In this document: positions 6,900 to 16,049 of the stretch, piece by piece
How positions within the stretch are numbered: the first letter of the stretch is position 1
Layout of the letters: every line of letters starts with the position of its first letter
NCBI GenBank assembly: GCA_964388055.1
Contig: CAYLXU010000004.1
Coordinates: 1 to 32,273, forward strand
DNA: 32,273 nucleotides
Direction: 5' to 3'
Origin: CAYLXU01 sp964388055
GTDB taxonomy: Bacteria > Patescibacteriota > Minisyncoccia > UBA6257 > JACRHW01
The notes under the pieces: generated by a model
What the model was told of the DNA's origin: nothing
What the model saw: only the letters and a program-made list of their open reading frames with translations
The model's database searches: none
Position numbers and translations under genes: made by a program

Positions 6900-8684
6900 A
6901 TGAACAACATATTTTCACTCTTTCACCGTATTCCATACATTGTCGCCATTTTTGTTGCGGGAATCGCCTTTGGACTCATGTTTGTAGCATCTACCGAAGA
7001 GTCTGCAATAATGGATGAGCTTGCCCACATTCCGGCAGGATACGGATATGTAAAACACCTCGACTATCGTCTCAACCCAGAACATCCACCACTCCTTAAA
7101 GACATCGCCGCGTTTCCTCTCCTGTTTTTAAATCTTAATTTCCCCACCGACGACCCAAGTTGGACCACACAAACAAACGGTCAGTGGGACATGGGAGCTC
7201 GCTTTCTCTACGAATCAGGAAATGATGCAGACCGTATCCTTTTCTGGTCTCGAATCGGTCCCATGATCCTTACTATTATTCTCGGACTATTTATATACTT
7301 CTGGGGCATACAACTTGTAGGAAGATGGTGGGCATTGCTCCCCAGCACACTCTTCCTGTTCTCCCCAAACGTCCTTGCGCACGGCCATTATGTAACGACA
7401 GATATTGCCGCCACTTTTGGGTTCGTTACTGCGCTTTATTTTCTTAGCCGTTATTTTGAAACACCTACATCAAAAAATATGGTTCTCGCAGGAATCTTTT
7501 TTGGTGTTGCACAATTATTAAAATTTTCTAATTTTTTGCTCGTACCGCTCTTTATTTTTTTCTTTCTTGTTCACTTCTTCATAATACGCAAACACAATGC
7601 GTGGATGTACCTAAAAACACTTCTCCTTATTTTTGCGATAGGATATGCCTTGGTATATGTGGTTTATTTCCTACATGTATTCAATTATCCAACAGAAAAG
7701 CAAATAGCTGATATAGAAAATATTTTTGCCTCAGAGAATGCACGTTTCACAAGAAACACGCTTGTATCCATGGCACAATTCCCTATTCTAAAGCCCCTCA
7801 CACAATATCTGCTTGGCCTTGTTATGGTTATTCAAAGAGCAGCGGGGGGAAATACCGCATACTTTCTTGGCACCGTAAGCAATCAGGGACATTGGTTATA
7901 TTTTCCTGCCGTATTTCTCTTTAAGGAACCGATACCAGGTCTTCTCTTTTTGTTCGGCTCCTTAATCATTGGGTTATCATCATTTCGACGCTTCTTTTCA
8001 AAAGAATGGCGCACTGTACTGTCTCGATACTTCAAAGAGCACTTCACCGAATTCGTAATGGTCTTTTTTGTCCTTTTCTACTGGGGAAACAGCGTAACAT
8101 CAAGGCTTAACATAGGCGTACGCCATGTGTTACCGACGCTTCCTTTTATATATCTCCTCGCCACCATTCAGATTAAACGATGGGTCGCCTGGGATGAATA
8201 TACAAACATTTTCACCATTATTCCCCAACTCAAAAGAAAGGCTTGGCAATATCTCCTTATTGGAGCACTTATTCTTTGGTACGTAGCTGGATCCTTTATG
8301 AACACGCCCTACTTCCTCTCCTACTTCAACGAGTTTGGGGGCGGTGTTGAGAATGGATACAAAATAGTTACCGATTCGAATTATGACTGGGGACAGGATC
8401 TTAAACGTCTTTCTAGGTGGACAAAAGAAAACAGCATACAACATATCGCCGTAGATTATTTTGGGGGCGGATCTCCACAATATTATCTTGGAAACCGTTT
8501 TGAGCCATGGTGGGTAGAAAAGGGTAAACCATCTGGGTGGTTTGCAATTTCAACAAACACGCTTCAACAACACACCTCTCCCGTTGAACCCCCGCTCGTA
8601 GTCACAGGAGACTACAGGTGGCTCCTCAATTATCAGCCAATTACACGAATAGGAACATCAATTTTTGTCTACAAGATTGAATAG
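6900..8684 (+). CDS. GT-C type membrane glycosyltransferase (PMT/ArnT-like)
   Basis: A 594-residue polytopic membrane protein that should transfer a sugar from a polyprenyl-phosphate donor to a protein or lipid on the outer face of the membrane. After the first helix (about 11-30) the first external loop carries MDE (D39, E40), HIPAGY and LNPEHPPLLKDIA. The Asp-Glu pair and the EHPPL motif are hallmarks of the PMT/GT39/ArnT GT-C group. About ten further hydrophobic segments follow, then a soluble C-terminal part from about 470 with NYDWGQDLKRL. I choose the ATG at 6900 because the earlier ATG (6852) lies in the divergent promoter region. It is one of four clear plus-strand genes, stands alone, and is closed by a terminator. 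Donor and acceptor are unknown. Confidence 0.85.
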   Translation: MNNIFSLFHRIPYIVAIFVAGIAFGLMFVASTEESAIMDELAHIPAGYGYVKHLDYRLNPEHPPLLKDIAAFPLLFLNLNFPTDDPSWTTQTNGQWDMGARFLYESGNDADRILFWSRIGPMILTIILGLFIYFWGIQLVGRWWALLPSTLFLFSPNVLAHGHYVTTDIAATFGFVTALYFLSRYFETPTSKNMVLAGIFFGVAQLLKFSNFLLVPLFIFFFLVHFFIIRKHNAWMYLKTLLLIFAIGYALVYVVYFLHVFNYPTEKQIADIENIFASENARFTRNTLVSMAQFPILKPLTQYLLGLVMVIQRAAGGNTAYFLGTVSNQGHWLYFPAVFLFKEPIPGLLFLFGSLIIGLSSFRRFFSKEWRTVLSRYFKEHFTEFVMVFFVLFYWGNSVTSRLNIGVRHVLPTLPFIYLLATIQIKRWVAWDEYTNIFTIIPQLKRKAWQYLLIGALILWYVAGSFMNTPYFLSYFNEFGGGVENGYKIVTDSNYDWGQDLKRLSRWTKENSIQHIAVDYFGGGSPQYYLGNRFEPWWVEKGKPSGWFAISTNTLQQHTSPVEPPLVVTGDYRWLLNYQPITRIGTSIFVYKIE

Positions 8685-8719
8685 AGGGTAAATAGCACCA
8701 CAAACCCAACATCTTAAAC

Positions 8720-8742
8720 AAAAAGCCCCGACAGGGCTTTTT
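8720..8742. terminator. Bidirectional terminator
   Basis: Perfect 9-base arms AAAAAGCCC/GGGCTTTTT with a CGACA loop. It lies between the convergent glycosyltransferase gene and the minus-strand ftsQ gene and can serve both. Confidence 0.9.
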
Positions 8743-8745
8743 CTC

Positions 8746-9585
8746 TTAGCGATAATATATCCTCCCCGGAATTCTCAGATCAATATATGCAAAGTCAACG
8801 GAGGGAATCTTCTCCCGAACCAATAAAAAATCTCGCTCAGTCTCCTCCGTGCTTCGAGCAATATTTACAAGAACAAATCCACCCCTCTTCGTTTCAAATA
8901 TCACATCCCGATACGCTCCGTTTGGGCGAAGTATTCGCTCGACAGACATGTTGTGTTCCCCAAAAAGCATAATCAAGTGTTTAAAGCGTTGAAGTTCTTC
9001 CGGCTTAACTACCACATCCAACAATTTTCTATCAACAAAATCCCCACCCCCCAGAAACGATAGTGTTTTTGGAAGTTGTCTTGTCTCCTCAACAACAATG
9101 GGAAAAGAGCTTGAGGCCACCATTTCTTCCAAATGCGTGTACATAATTCCCGCCTCATCAAACAAAAAACACTCATTCCAATCTCCACACCACACCCCAG
9201 CAGGAATACGCATGCTCACATCAACATAAAGAGCTGCGTTCCTATACTCCTTCCTTAAAACAATATTTTTTATCGTCGAATACCTTTCAAGGATAGGAGA
9301 AAAATTATCAGCGCGCACAAACAACAAATTATTGCCAGGCAGCACACGAAATATGTTTTTTTGCAACAAGGTATTAATTTCATCAGAAACAGACTGATCC
9401 GCCCCTGAAACAAAAACCTGTCGTATACGCAATGCCGGATTAAAAAAAAGACCGTACACACCCCCTGCAATCAACACACACGCAACAAAAATGAAACAAA
9501 AAAAACGCAAGCGCCTACGCCTTGCCTCACGGTTACGAATATCTGGAGGAACATAAGACTTCATATTCTCCCACTTCCTCTTCAT
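8746..9585 (-). CDS. ftsQ: FtsQ/DivIB-like cell division protein
   Basis: A single-pass membrane protein of the divisome. The order is FtsQ-like: a basic cytoplasmic tail (about 1-26, ending RRRRLR), one membrane helix (27-48), a POTRA-like segment (about 51-122, beginning with the VFVSGADQ strand-turn), a beta domain with WCGDWNEC that may hold a disulfide (C133, C139), and a C-terminus YIDLRIPGRIYYR. The last motif is the conserved FtsQ ending. Its 279 residues fit the family. Its ATG overlaps the alr stop by one base (TAATG). A second ATG seven codons in, at 9564, has a purine-rich GGGAG just before it and is a possible true start. Here the gene sits with serS and alr rather than in a normal dcw cluster with murC, ftsA and ftsZ. 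Confidence 0.85.
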   Translation of the reverse strand: MKRKWENMKSYVPPDIRNREARRRRLRFFCFIFVACVLIAGGVYGLFFNPALRIRQVFVSGADQSVSDEINTLLQKNIFRVLPGNNLLFVRADNFSPILERYSTIKNIVLRKEYRNAALYVDVSMRIPAGVWCGDWNECFLFDEAGIMYTHLEEMVASSSFPIVVEETRQLPKTLSFLGGGDFVDRKLLDVVVKPEELQRFKHLIMLFGEHNMSVERILRPNGAYRDVIFETKRGGFVLVNIARSTEETERDFLLVREKIPSVDFAYIDLRIPGRIYYR

Positions 9586-10703
9586 TATACTACAATCCGT
9601 TCTATGAGAGGATTAATTCTCGTAAGAAACTCGTACTGGGTTGTCCCTATTTTCCTCGCTAATTCATCGGCATATAATCTCGATACCCCATCTACGCCGA
9701 GTATGGTCACCACATCTAACACGCGTGCAGATGCCTCAACTGCAATCATGTCCATAGACACTCTTCCCAAAACACGAGACCGTTTGCCTCGTATAAGTAC
9801 CTCTCCAACCGACGAAAGCCCTCTATCAAATCCATGCCAGTATCCAACTGGAAGGATAGCAACACGTGTACGTTTGGACACGTATTCTGTGAGATCATAT
9901 CCGATTGGCCTGTCAGCATCAACTTCCTTTACCTCTGACACAATTGTCTTCCACGACAATACGGGACGCAAACTAATTTTCTGGGGAGCAATTGTTTGCA
10001 TTTGGCTACGAATCTCGGGTGAAGGATAGTATCCATAAAGCCCCATCCCCACTCGCACCATATCAAAATGACTTTTTGGAAACACGATTGTGCCACCCGA
10101 TGCCGCAGCATGGTGCAATATTCCAGGAAACTTCCCCTTATTAAATTCTTTAGTAACATTTAAAAACGCATCGTGCTGCCTCTGTGTATAGTGAGGATAG
10201 TTAAAGTCTTTTGCAGAAGCAAAATGTGTATACACACCCTCCACCAAAACATTTTTCTTAAGGAAGAATTTGATGTCAGGGATTTGACCCTCGTAAAACC
10301 CCTGACGATGCATTCCTGTATCAAATTTTAAATGTATCTTAGGCGGATGGACACATTCAGAAACATATTTCAAATTCTCAAATTGGGAAATTGTCAGGCT
10401 TATCCGATTCGCAGCCGCAGCCTCAAAGTGTGTGGGAAGAGTATACCCCAACACTAAAATAGGATTTGTAATACCCTCTTTACGTAAATGAAGTCCCTCA
10501 ATAAACGTATCTACAAGAAACCAATCAACACGATCTTTAAGCAGGTTTGCGGTGGTGAGAAGCCCGTGACCATAGGCATTTGACTTTATCACTGCGCCAA
10601 ATCTTGTCCGCCTTTTAAGAAGCTGCTTAAACTCTGCAACATTATGATACAAATTCTCCTGACTGATCTCAATCCAGGTTCTTAGTGTTGGATGTGGTTT
10701 CAT
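9585..10703 (-). CDS. alr: Alanine racemase
   Basis: PLP enzyme that converts L-Ala to D-Ala for peptidoglycan. The N-terminal barrel carries the PLP lysine motif AVIKSNAYGHG. KFDTGMHRQGF and RVGMGLYGYYPS are the later barrel signatures, and the C-terminal domain has PIGYDLTEYV (probable catalytic Tyr of the partner subunit), PVGYWHGFDRGLS and GRVSMDM. I choose the ATG at 10703 (372 residues, normal for the family). The frame stays open upstream into serS, but that stretch has no racemase similarity. It follows serS by 25 bases and overlaps ftsQ by one base. PVGYWHGF replaces the commoner PVGYADGY. Together with PBP2 and FtsQ it shows that this cell makes D-Ala-containing peptidoglycan. Confidence 0.95.
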   Translation of the reverse strand: MKPHPTLRTWIEISQENLYHNVAEFKQLLKRRTRFGAVIKSNAYGHGLLTTANLLKDRVDWFLVDTFIEGLHLRKEGITNPILVLGYTLPTHFEAAAANRISLTISQFENLKYVSECVHPPKIHLKFDTGMHRQGFYEGQIPDIKFFLKKNVLVEGVYTHFASAKDFNYPHYTQRQHDAFLNVTKEFNKGKFPGILHHAAASGGTIVFPKSHFDMVRVGMGLYGYYPSPEIRSQMQTIAPQKISLRPVLSWKTIVSEVKEVDADRPIGYDLTEYVSKRTRVAILPVGYWHGFDRGLSSVGEVLIRGKRSRVLGRVSMDMIAVEASARVLDVVTILGVDGVSRLYADELARKIGTTQYEFLTRINPLIERIVV

Positions 10704-10728
10704 ACAAATCTTAGTGGAAGAGAATCTA

Positions 10729-12045
10729 TTATGTAGTGATAATTTTCTTCCCTGCCATATATTTCTGTAACACCTCGGGAACAAGCACCGACCCATCCTC
10801 CTGTTGATAATTTTCGAGAATCGCAAGAAGTGGTCTCACACTCGGAAGTGCCGTATCGTTAAGAAGATATGCAAACTTCTTTTCCCCGTTTGCATCAATA
10901 TACTTAATGTTTAACCTCCTCGCCTGCCAATCGACAAAATTGCTTGCAGACCCCGTCTCTGCCCAACGTTCTGAACCAGGAAGCCACGCCTCAATATCAA
11001 ATGCACGATATTTACCAGGAGCCATATCTCCCGTACAAATCTGGAGAACACGATATGGCAAACCCAACTCCTCGTGTATCTCTTTCGCAATTGCGACCAT
11101 CTCTTCCTGAAGTTTGGTTGACTCCTCAAAATCTGCCTTAGAAATCACCACCTGCTCGACCTTCATAAATTCATGCACCCTATACATGCCCTTCGTATCT
11201 TTTCCATAACTCCCGATTTCGCTTCGATAGCACTGGCTAAAACCAAAAGCGCGTATCGGCAGATCCTTCTCATGCAAGACCTCATCTGAATAGTATGCCA
11301 AGAGGGATGGCTCTGCCGTACCCACCAAAAATTTCTTCTCCTTACTAGTTTCCCCATTTGCCTCTTTATCAGACGAGGCAATCTGATAAATTTCATCTAT
11401 CTCGGGGTCGTATTCCACCCCCCTGAAGTACCCACTCCCAAATAGCGCAAATCCATTTACAAGCGTGGGTGGGATAAAGGGCTTGTACCCCTTTTGCACC
11501 ATTTTATCAATCGCATACATCATCATTGCCATAACCAGAAGCACACCATCATTCTTAAGATAATACCCCCTAAATCCAGCAACCTTTGCCCCCTTTTCCA
11601 TATCAAAAAGATCGAGATCAATCCCAAGCTGCATATAATCCCTTGGAACAAAATCAAACCTCCTCTGTTCACCCCACCTAACTACTTCAACATTATCATC
11701 CCCACCCCTTCCTAAAGGGGTATCTGAAGAGGGAATTGCGGGAACCTTAGCCATAAGTTCCCTGAAACGAAAAGCAGCCTCTTTAAGTTTTGGTTCGTAT
11801 TCATCCAACTCCTCTTTAATCTTTTTTCCCTTCTCAATAAGAATGACACGTCCTTCCTGAGACGCACTTTTCATTGCATCATTTACGTCATTTTTCTCTG
11901 CCCTTAACTCCTCAACCTTTTGCAATAATTGCGAATATTCCCTATCAACAATCAAAAGCTTCTCTAAATCAAGGTCAATGCGTTTATTTTTTATAGCGGT
12001 TTTCACCTCTTCCGGATGTTCTCGGATAAATTTAATATCTAACAT
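10729..12045 (-). CDS. serS: Seryl-tRNA synthetase
   Basis: Class II synthetase that charges tRNA-Ser. The N-terminal antiparallel coiled-coil arm that grips the long variable arm of tRNA-Ser covers about 1-105. The catalytic core then shows VGTAEPSLLAYY (241-252), class II motif 2 with FGFSQCYRSEIGSYGKDTKG (267-286), ETGSASNFVDWQARRLNIKY (363-382) and motif 3 with Arg404 in PSVRPLLAILENYQ. Its 438 residues are standard. The motif 3 context PSVRPLL differs from the usual AVGRTL but keeps the Arg. It is the first gene of the serS-alr-ftsQ unit and has its own promoter at 12074-12103. No Shine-Dalgarno site is evident. Confidence 0.97.
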   Translation of the reverse strand: MLDIKFIREHPEEVKTAIKNKRIDLDLEKLLIVDREYSQLLQKVEELRAEKNDVNDAMKSASQEGRVILIEKGKKIKEELDEYEPKLKEAAFRFRELMAKVPAIPSSDTPLGRGGDDNVEVVRWGEQRRFDFVPRDYMQLGIDLDLFDMEKGAKVAGFRGYYLKNDGVLLVMAMMMYAIDKMVQKGYKPFIPPTLVNGFALFGSGYFRGVEYDPEIDEIYQIASSDKEANGETSKEKKFLVGTAEPSLLAYYSDEVLHEKDLPIRAFGFSQCYRSEIGSYGKDTKGMYRVHEFMKVEQVVISKADFEESTKLQEEMVAIAKEIHEELGLPYRVLQICTGDMAPGKYRAFDIEAWLPGSERWAETGSASNFVDWQARRLNIKYIDANGEKKFAYLLNDTALPSVRPLLAILENYQQEDGSVLVPEVLQKYMAGKKIITT

Positions 12046-12073
12046 GAACTATAAACCTTAAAATATTTACCCC

Positions 12074-12103
12074 ATCATACCGCCAAAAAACCCCGCTCGT
12101 CAA
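12074..12103 (-). promoter_or_regulatory. Promoter of serS-alr-ftsQ, overlapping a terminator
   Basis: On the minus strand, TTGACG (12103-12098), an 18-base spacer and TATGAT (12079-12074) match the sigma-70 pattern with 5 of 6 bases in each box. The -35 hexamer is exactly the six-base loop of the lysS terminator. Start of transcription would be near 12066, giving a leader of about 20 bases before serS. Confidence 0.65.
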
Positions 12104-12116
12104 AGCTGGGGTTTTT
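12085..12116 (-). terminator. Terminator after lysS
   Basis: On the minus strand the hairpin is AAAAACCCC-(a)-GCT, a 6-base loop, then AGC-GGGG followed by six T, with one bulged base. It lies 45 bases past the lysS stop. A tracts on both sides make it usable in both directions. Its loop doubles as the -35 box of the next promoter. Confidence 0.85.
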
Positions 12117-12161
12117 AAAATAGGCAACAAATTAATTCAAAAACAGTACAATAGGGTATTT

Positions 12162-13610
12162 TTAATCCTTTCTCCGCATGAGCGGAAAAAATACGGTCTC
12201 TCGCACGGGTTTGTCCATAAGAATTGCAAAAAAACGCTCCGAAACCCCAAAACCCGCGGCTGGAGGCATGCCATATTCAAGTGCCTCAAGAAAATCCTCG
12301 TCAAGGTGCTGAGCCTCCTTATCACCCAACTCCCTCAACCTCATCTGTTCCTCAAAACGTAATCGTTGATCCACGGGGTCATTTGATTCAGAAAAACCCT
12401 TCCCCAACTCTGTCCCACACGCAACAACTTGCATTCGTTCTACCTTGTTTGGTTCACCCTCTTTTCTTTTTGCAAGAGGTTCTATATCTACTGGAGGATC
12501 AATAAGAAATGAGGGTTGTATAAGATGTGGTCGAACAAGCTTTTTAAACAGCAAATCAATCAAACGCCCGCGCCCAAGATTCTCCTCCAGCGCAACACCT
12601 TCTTTAACCGCCCTTCTCCTCAATTCTTCTTCAGTCGCCTTCTCTAAGTCCAACCCAACCCTCTCCCTGAATATTTCGAAATATTTAATTTTCTCCCATT
12701 TCCTGCCCCAATTAATCTTGTGCCCCTTCCACGTGGTACTAGACACACCAGCTGTTGCTCTAACAACGTCTTTGTACATCTTTTCAACAAACTTCATGAG
12801 TTCATTGTAATCCGCATATGCCCAATAAAATTCAAGCTGTGTATAATCTTGCAAATGTTCTGCATCTATCCCCTCGTTTCTAAAAATTCTCCCAATTTCA
12901 AAAACTTTTTCGTACCCCCCTACGAGAAGTCGCTTCAATGAAAGTTCAGGAGAAATACGAAGATAAAAATCGGTATCAAGCGCGTTGTGGTGTGTTACAA
13001 ATGGCTCAGCATCAGCACCTCCCGGAGTTGGCTCCAACACGGGTGTCTCAACCTCTAAAAACGATGCTTTTCGCAATATATCACGAAAGGTATTCCAAAA
13101 AATGCTTTTTTTAAAAAAAATCAAACGAGCGTCTGGATTCATAACCAGATCGAGATACCTCTTTCTTAAGCGCATCTCGATATCCTCAATCCCATAAAAT
13201 GATGAGGGCAACGGTCTAAGTGATTTAGTAACGATACGTATTGTTTTTATCTCGATACTCTTTTCCCCTCTCTTGGTTAAAAACAAGGTTCCGGAAACTT
13301 CAACAAAATCACCAATGTCTAGATTATCTTTAAAAATCCTAAAATCTTTTACGTTGTCTTTTTTAAGCACCCCCTGAAGTTTTCCCAACTCATCAGCAAA
13401 ATCTAAAAAGATAAGATTGCCCTGATCCCGAAGCCCCATCACACGCGCAACCAAAAAAACACGCTTTTTAAGATGCGAAAGTGCCTTAAACCGAAGATCA
13501 GCATCAGCAAGTGTTAATGTTCTTTTTACTCGTGCTGGATACGGATACATACCACCCTCTTCTAGGGCTTTTCTTTTTTCCTTCCTCTCAAGAATGATGT
13601 CTTCTCGCAT
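12162..13610 (-). CDS. lysS: Lysyl-tRNA synthetase, class II
   Basis: Charges tRNA-Lys. An N-terminal OB-fold anticodon-binding domain (about 45-135, with VFLVARVMGLRDQG) is followed by the class II core. It carries ETPVLEPTPGGADAEPF, the LysRS-typical HHNALDTDFYLRISPELSLK, motif 2 (FEIGRIFRNEGIDAEHLQDY) and QLEFYWAYADYNEL. Motif 3 near the C-terminus is GFGVSERFF with Arg459, where most bacterial LysRS have GIGIDRL. The class II pattern (acid then Arg) is kept with Glu in place of Asp. At 482 residues it is normal size. It starts 13 bases after greA and is the last gene before the terminator at 12085-12116. There is no Shine-Dalgarno site. Confidence 0.96.
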   Translation of the reverse strand: MREDIILERKEKRKALEEGGMYPYPARVKRTLTLADADLRFKALSHLKKRVFLVARVMGLRDQGNLIFLDFADELGKLQGVLKKDNVKDFRIFKDNLDIGDFVEVSGTLFLTKRGEKSIEIKTIRIVTKSLRPLPSSFYGIEDIEMRLRKRYLDLVMNPDARLIFFKKSIFWNTFRDILRKASFLEVETPVLEPTPGGADAEPFVTHHNALDTDFYLRISPELSLKRLLVGGYEKVFEIGRIFRNEGIDAEHLQDYTQLEFYWAYADYNELMKFVEKMYKDVVRATAGVSSTTWKGHKINWGRKWEKIKYFEIFRERVGLDLEKATEEELRRRAVKEGVALEENLGRGRLIDLLFKKLVRPHLIQPSFLIDPPVDIEPLAKRKEGEPNKVERMQVVACGTELGKGFSESNDPVDQRLRFEEQMRLRELGDKEAQHLDEDFLEALEYGMPPAAGFGVSERFFAILMDKPVRETVFFPLMRRKD

Positions 13611-13623
13611 TTATTGTGTAACG

Positions 13624-14079
13624 TTATTCGATTTTATCGATGGTATATTTTACCTTCCCTCCAGGTGTCGTAATTTCGACTGTATCACCCACTACTTTTC
13701 CCAAAAACGCCTTCCCCATTGGTGATTCGTTCGAGATAAGTCCGTTCAGAGGATCTGCCTCATCCGAACCAACAAGCGTAAACTGTTTTTTTGCGGTTTT
13801 GTGGCTTACCGTCACCAGAGATCCCATTTCTACCTTGTTGGACTGGTGACGTTTAATGATGGTTGCATTTTTAATTAAGTCCTCAATTTCCGCAATTTGT
13901 GTCTCAAGCTTGGTCTGAGCTTCACGAGCCTCGGAATACTCGGCATTCTCGGACAAATCACCCAACTCTTTTGCATGCTCAAGACGCCCGGCAATCTCAA
14001 GCCTCTTTACTTTTTTTAATTCATCCAACTGGCGCTTTAACTCTTCCAGCCGCTCCTTTGTTACAAAATAATTTTTCAT
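13624..14079 (-). CDS. greA: Transcription elongation factor GreA
   Basis: Rescues backtracked RNA polymerase by stimulating transcript cleavage. The N-terminal coiled coil carries the catalytic tip in AKELGDLSENAEYSEA with acidic residues D41 and E44. The C-terminal FKBP-like domain contains MGSLVTVSH, ISNESPMGKAFLGK and the ending VEITTPGGKVKYTIDKIE. Its 151 residues are close to E. coli GreA (158). It lies after PBP2 with a gap of about 90 A+T-rich bases and ahead of lysS. The greA-lysS order occurs in many bacteria. A TATAAT on the minus strand near 14157-14152 may be a -10 box of its own, though no good -35 is visible. Confidence 0.97.
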   Translation of the reverse strand: MKNYFVTKERLEELKRQLDELKKVKRLEIAGRLEHAKELGDLSENAEYSEAREAQTKLETQIAEIEDLIKNATIIKRHQSNKVEMGSLVTVSHKTAKKQFTLVGSDEADPLNGLISNESPMGKAFLGKVVGDTVEITTPGGKVKYTIDKIE

Positions 14080-14168
14080 ACCAATTTTGTTTTACGAATA
14101 AAATGAGTAAGTAAAAATTGAGTGCCTTGAGCACAACAATCTCCAAATACATTATATATTACCAATTT

Positions 14169-16049
14169 TTAATTTTTAGAAAAACCACGATTGTTATGAT
14201 ACCACAGTAATACATCATGCGCCACTGGTACTGCATTCAATGAAGCAGAATGCGCGTTCTCTATAAGTATCAAAATTGCTATTTCTGGATTTTCTGCCGG
14301 AGCAAACCCAACAAATAATGCGTTTGTTTTTGTATTCCACTGTATCTGAGCACTTCCCGTTTTTGCTGCAATGCTTACGGGGATGTCTTTCAGCATATTC
14401 GCTGTACCTCTTTGAGACTGTACCGTGGCAACCATCCCACTCTTTACAATTTCAAACCATCGTCTGTCTGATTCCTGCAAGGAATTCATCGATACTAATT
14501 TCTCTTTTGCAGAATTCTTCACAAGATGTGGTTGAACAAATGTACCACTGTTTGCAATAGCAGCAATATAACGCAGGATTTGTAGAGGAGTCAATAGAAG
14601 ATCTCCTTGCCCAATGCTAATATTATACGTATCTCCCGCCCTCCACGGTACTTTTGTCGCCTCCAATTTTCGTTCCGGGCTCGGTAAAAATCCAGATGCT
14701 TCTTCAGGAAGATCAATATTTGTTTTTTCTCCCAAACGAAATAACTCCCAATATCGTTTAATACGTTCCGCTCCAAGTCCTTCGATCCCATAAGCGCCAC
14801 CCCCCAACGCATAGAAGAAAATGTTTCCCGACTCCGCAATTGCGTTTCTCACATCAAGATCCCCATGCACCTTCCAATCACGAAATATAGTCGGCTTATT
14901 GGGGTTGTATGGATTAGGAATCACAAGCGCACCATCATGTCCCGCAACTATGGTAGTGGGAGTGACTACCTTTTCTCTCAACCCCGCAAAGGCCATAAGA
15001 GGTTTAATAGTAGATCCCGGGGAATATGTTCCAGAAACGGCCCTATTAAATAGTGGGTGAAGTGCGTTGTTAAAGAGCTTCTTGATATCCTCTTTATGCT
15101 CAGAAGACAAAAACCAAGAAGGGTTGTAACTAGGAAGACTTACAAGACTCAAGACTTCCCCATTACGCACATCCATCACAATTCCCACCCCACCGTCCGT
15201 GCCCAATGATTGTTTTGCCTCTTGAAGTCGATCATACATGTATCGTTGCAAATCCCCATCTATGGTCAAAACAACGTCACTTCCTTTCTGCGGTTGAATA
15301 AAAACACCGCCACCCTTTCCCTCCTCGGTAATGAGACGCTTTCCTTTTTGTCCACGTAAAAGCATTTCATAATACTTCTCTATTCCAGTTCTGCCTATAT
15401 ATTCGTCGGGAAGAATACCTTTTTGATTCTTCAAATCATTCTCATCTACTAATCCCACGTATCCAGTAACCGAAGCAAAATGCTCCGGATATACGTAATT
15501 TCTTACATATTTTTCCTTGACCGTAATCCCCTTAAACGAAAGGGAGCGAATCAATAACGCCTTTTGCGAATCTAACCCATACACCAACGATGCTTCTTTA
15601 AAATTTTTCCTCCTCACATCTTCTACAAATTCGCGAACAATTTTCTCTGAGACTTCCACAATGTCCGCAACCTGTTTTATATTGTCCGATAACACTGCCT
15701 CGTCTTTAGGAAGGAGTCGTGGATACACCACAAGATCAAAGCCTGTGGTATTATTCGCAATTTCCGTTCCAAAACGATCCTTAATGATTCCTCGAGGTGC
15801 ATCCACTGGTTCAATATCTTCCGCATTGCCTGATGCCATGTGCAAAAAAACCTCTCCCTTCACTACATTTAAATAGGCAGTTTGAATAAAAAAAATAGCA
15901 ATGGTGAGAAAGGAAACAAAAAAAGCAAGTGAAGCAGAACTGGATCCAAAAGGAATCTCCACGCGATCGTCAACAAAGTCCCGTTCGCTTATAAGAAAGA
16001 TGCTCTCTACATCAATATCGCCATCATGACCGTTTCTTCTGGTATTCAT
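14169..16049 (-). CDS. mrdA: Penicillin-binding protein 2 (elongasome transpeptidase)
   Basis: Class B PBP that cross-links peptidoglycan during lateral wall growth. Numbering is from the ATG at 16067; the ATG at 16049, six codons later, makes an ATGA overlap with mreD and is my choice (626 residues). One N-terminal membrane helix (about 44-66) is followed by the pedestal/dimer domain with VDAPRGIIKDRFG and YIGRTGIEKYYE. The transpeptidase domain then shows SxxK as SPGSTIK (S352, K355), SGN (S413) and KTG (K569). All three motifs are intact, so the enzyme should be active and a beta-lactam target. Position after mreB, mreC and mreD, without rodA in the window, assigns it to the elongasome rather than the divisome (FtsI). 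Confidence 0.96.
   Translation of the reverse strand: MNTRRNGHDGDIDVESIFLISERDFVDDRVEIPFGSSSASLAFFVSFLTIAIFFIQTAYLNVVKGEVFLHMASGNAEDIEPVDAPRGIIKDRFGTEIANNTTGFDLVVYPRLLPKDEAVLSDNIKQVADIVEVSEKIVREFVEDVRRKNFKEASLVYGLDSQKALLIRSLSFKGITVKEKYVRNYVYPEHFASVTGYVGLVDENDLKNQKGILPDEYIGRTGIEKYYEMLLRGQKGKRLITEEGKGGGVFIQPQKGSDVVLTIDGDLQRYMYDRLQEAKQSLGTDGGVGIVMDVRNGEVLSLVSLPSYNPSWFLSSEHKEDIKKLFNNALHPLFNRAVSGTYSPGSTIKPLMAFAGLREKVVTPTTIVAGHDGALVIPNPYNPNKPTIFRDWKVHGDLDVRNAIAESGNIFFYALGGGAYGIEGLGAERIKRYWELFRLGEKTNIDLPEEASGFLPSPERKLEATKVPWRAGDTYNISIGQGDLLLTPLQILRYIAAIANSGTFVQPHLVKNSAKEKLVSMNSLQESDRRWFEIVKSGMVATVQSQRGTANMLKDIPVSIAAKTGSAQIQWNTKTNALFVGFAPAENPEIAILILIENAHSASLNAVPVAHDVLLWYHNNRGFSKN

Noticed and set aside
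10704..10826. Upstream extension of alanine racemase into serS
   Set aside because: It overlaps the serS C-terminus and shows no racemase similarity; family alignment begins at the ATG at 10703.
14821..15060. Plus-strand frames inside the PBP2 gene
   Set aside because: They lie antisense to the SxxK region and surrounding conserved transpeptidase sequence.
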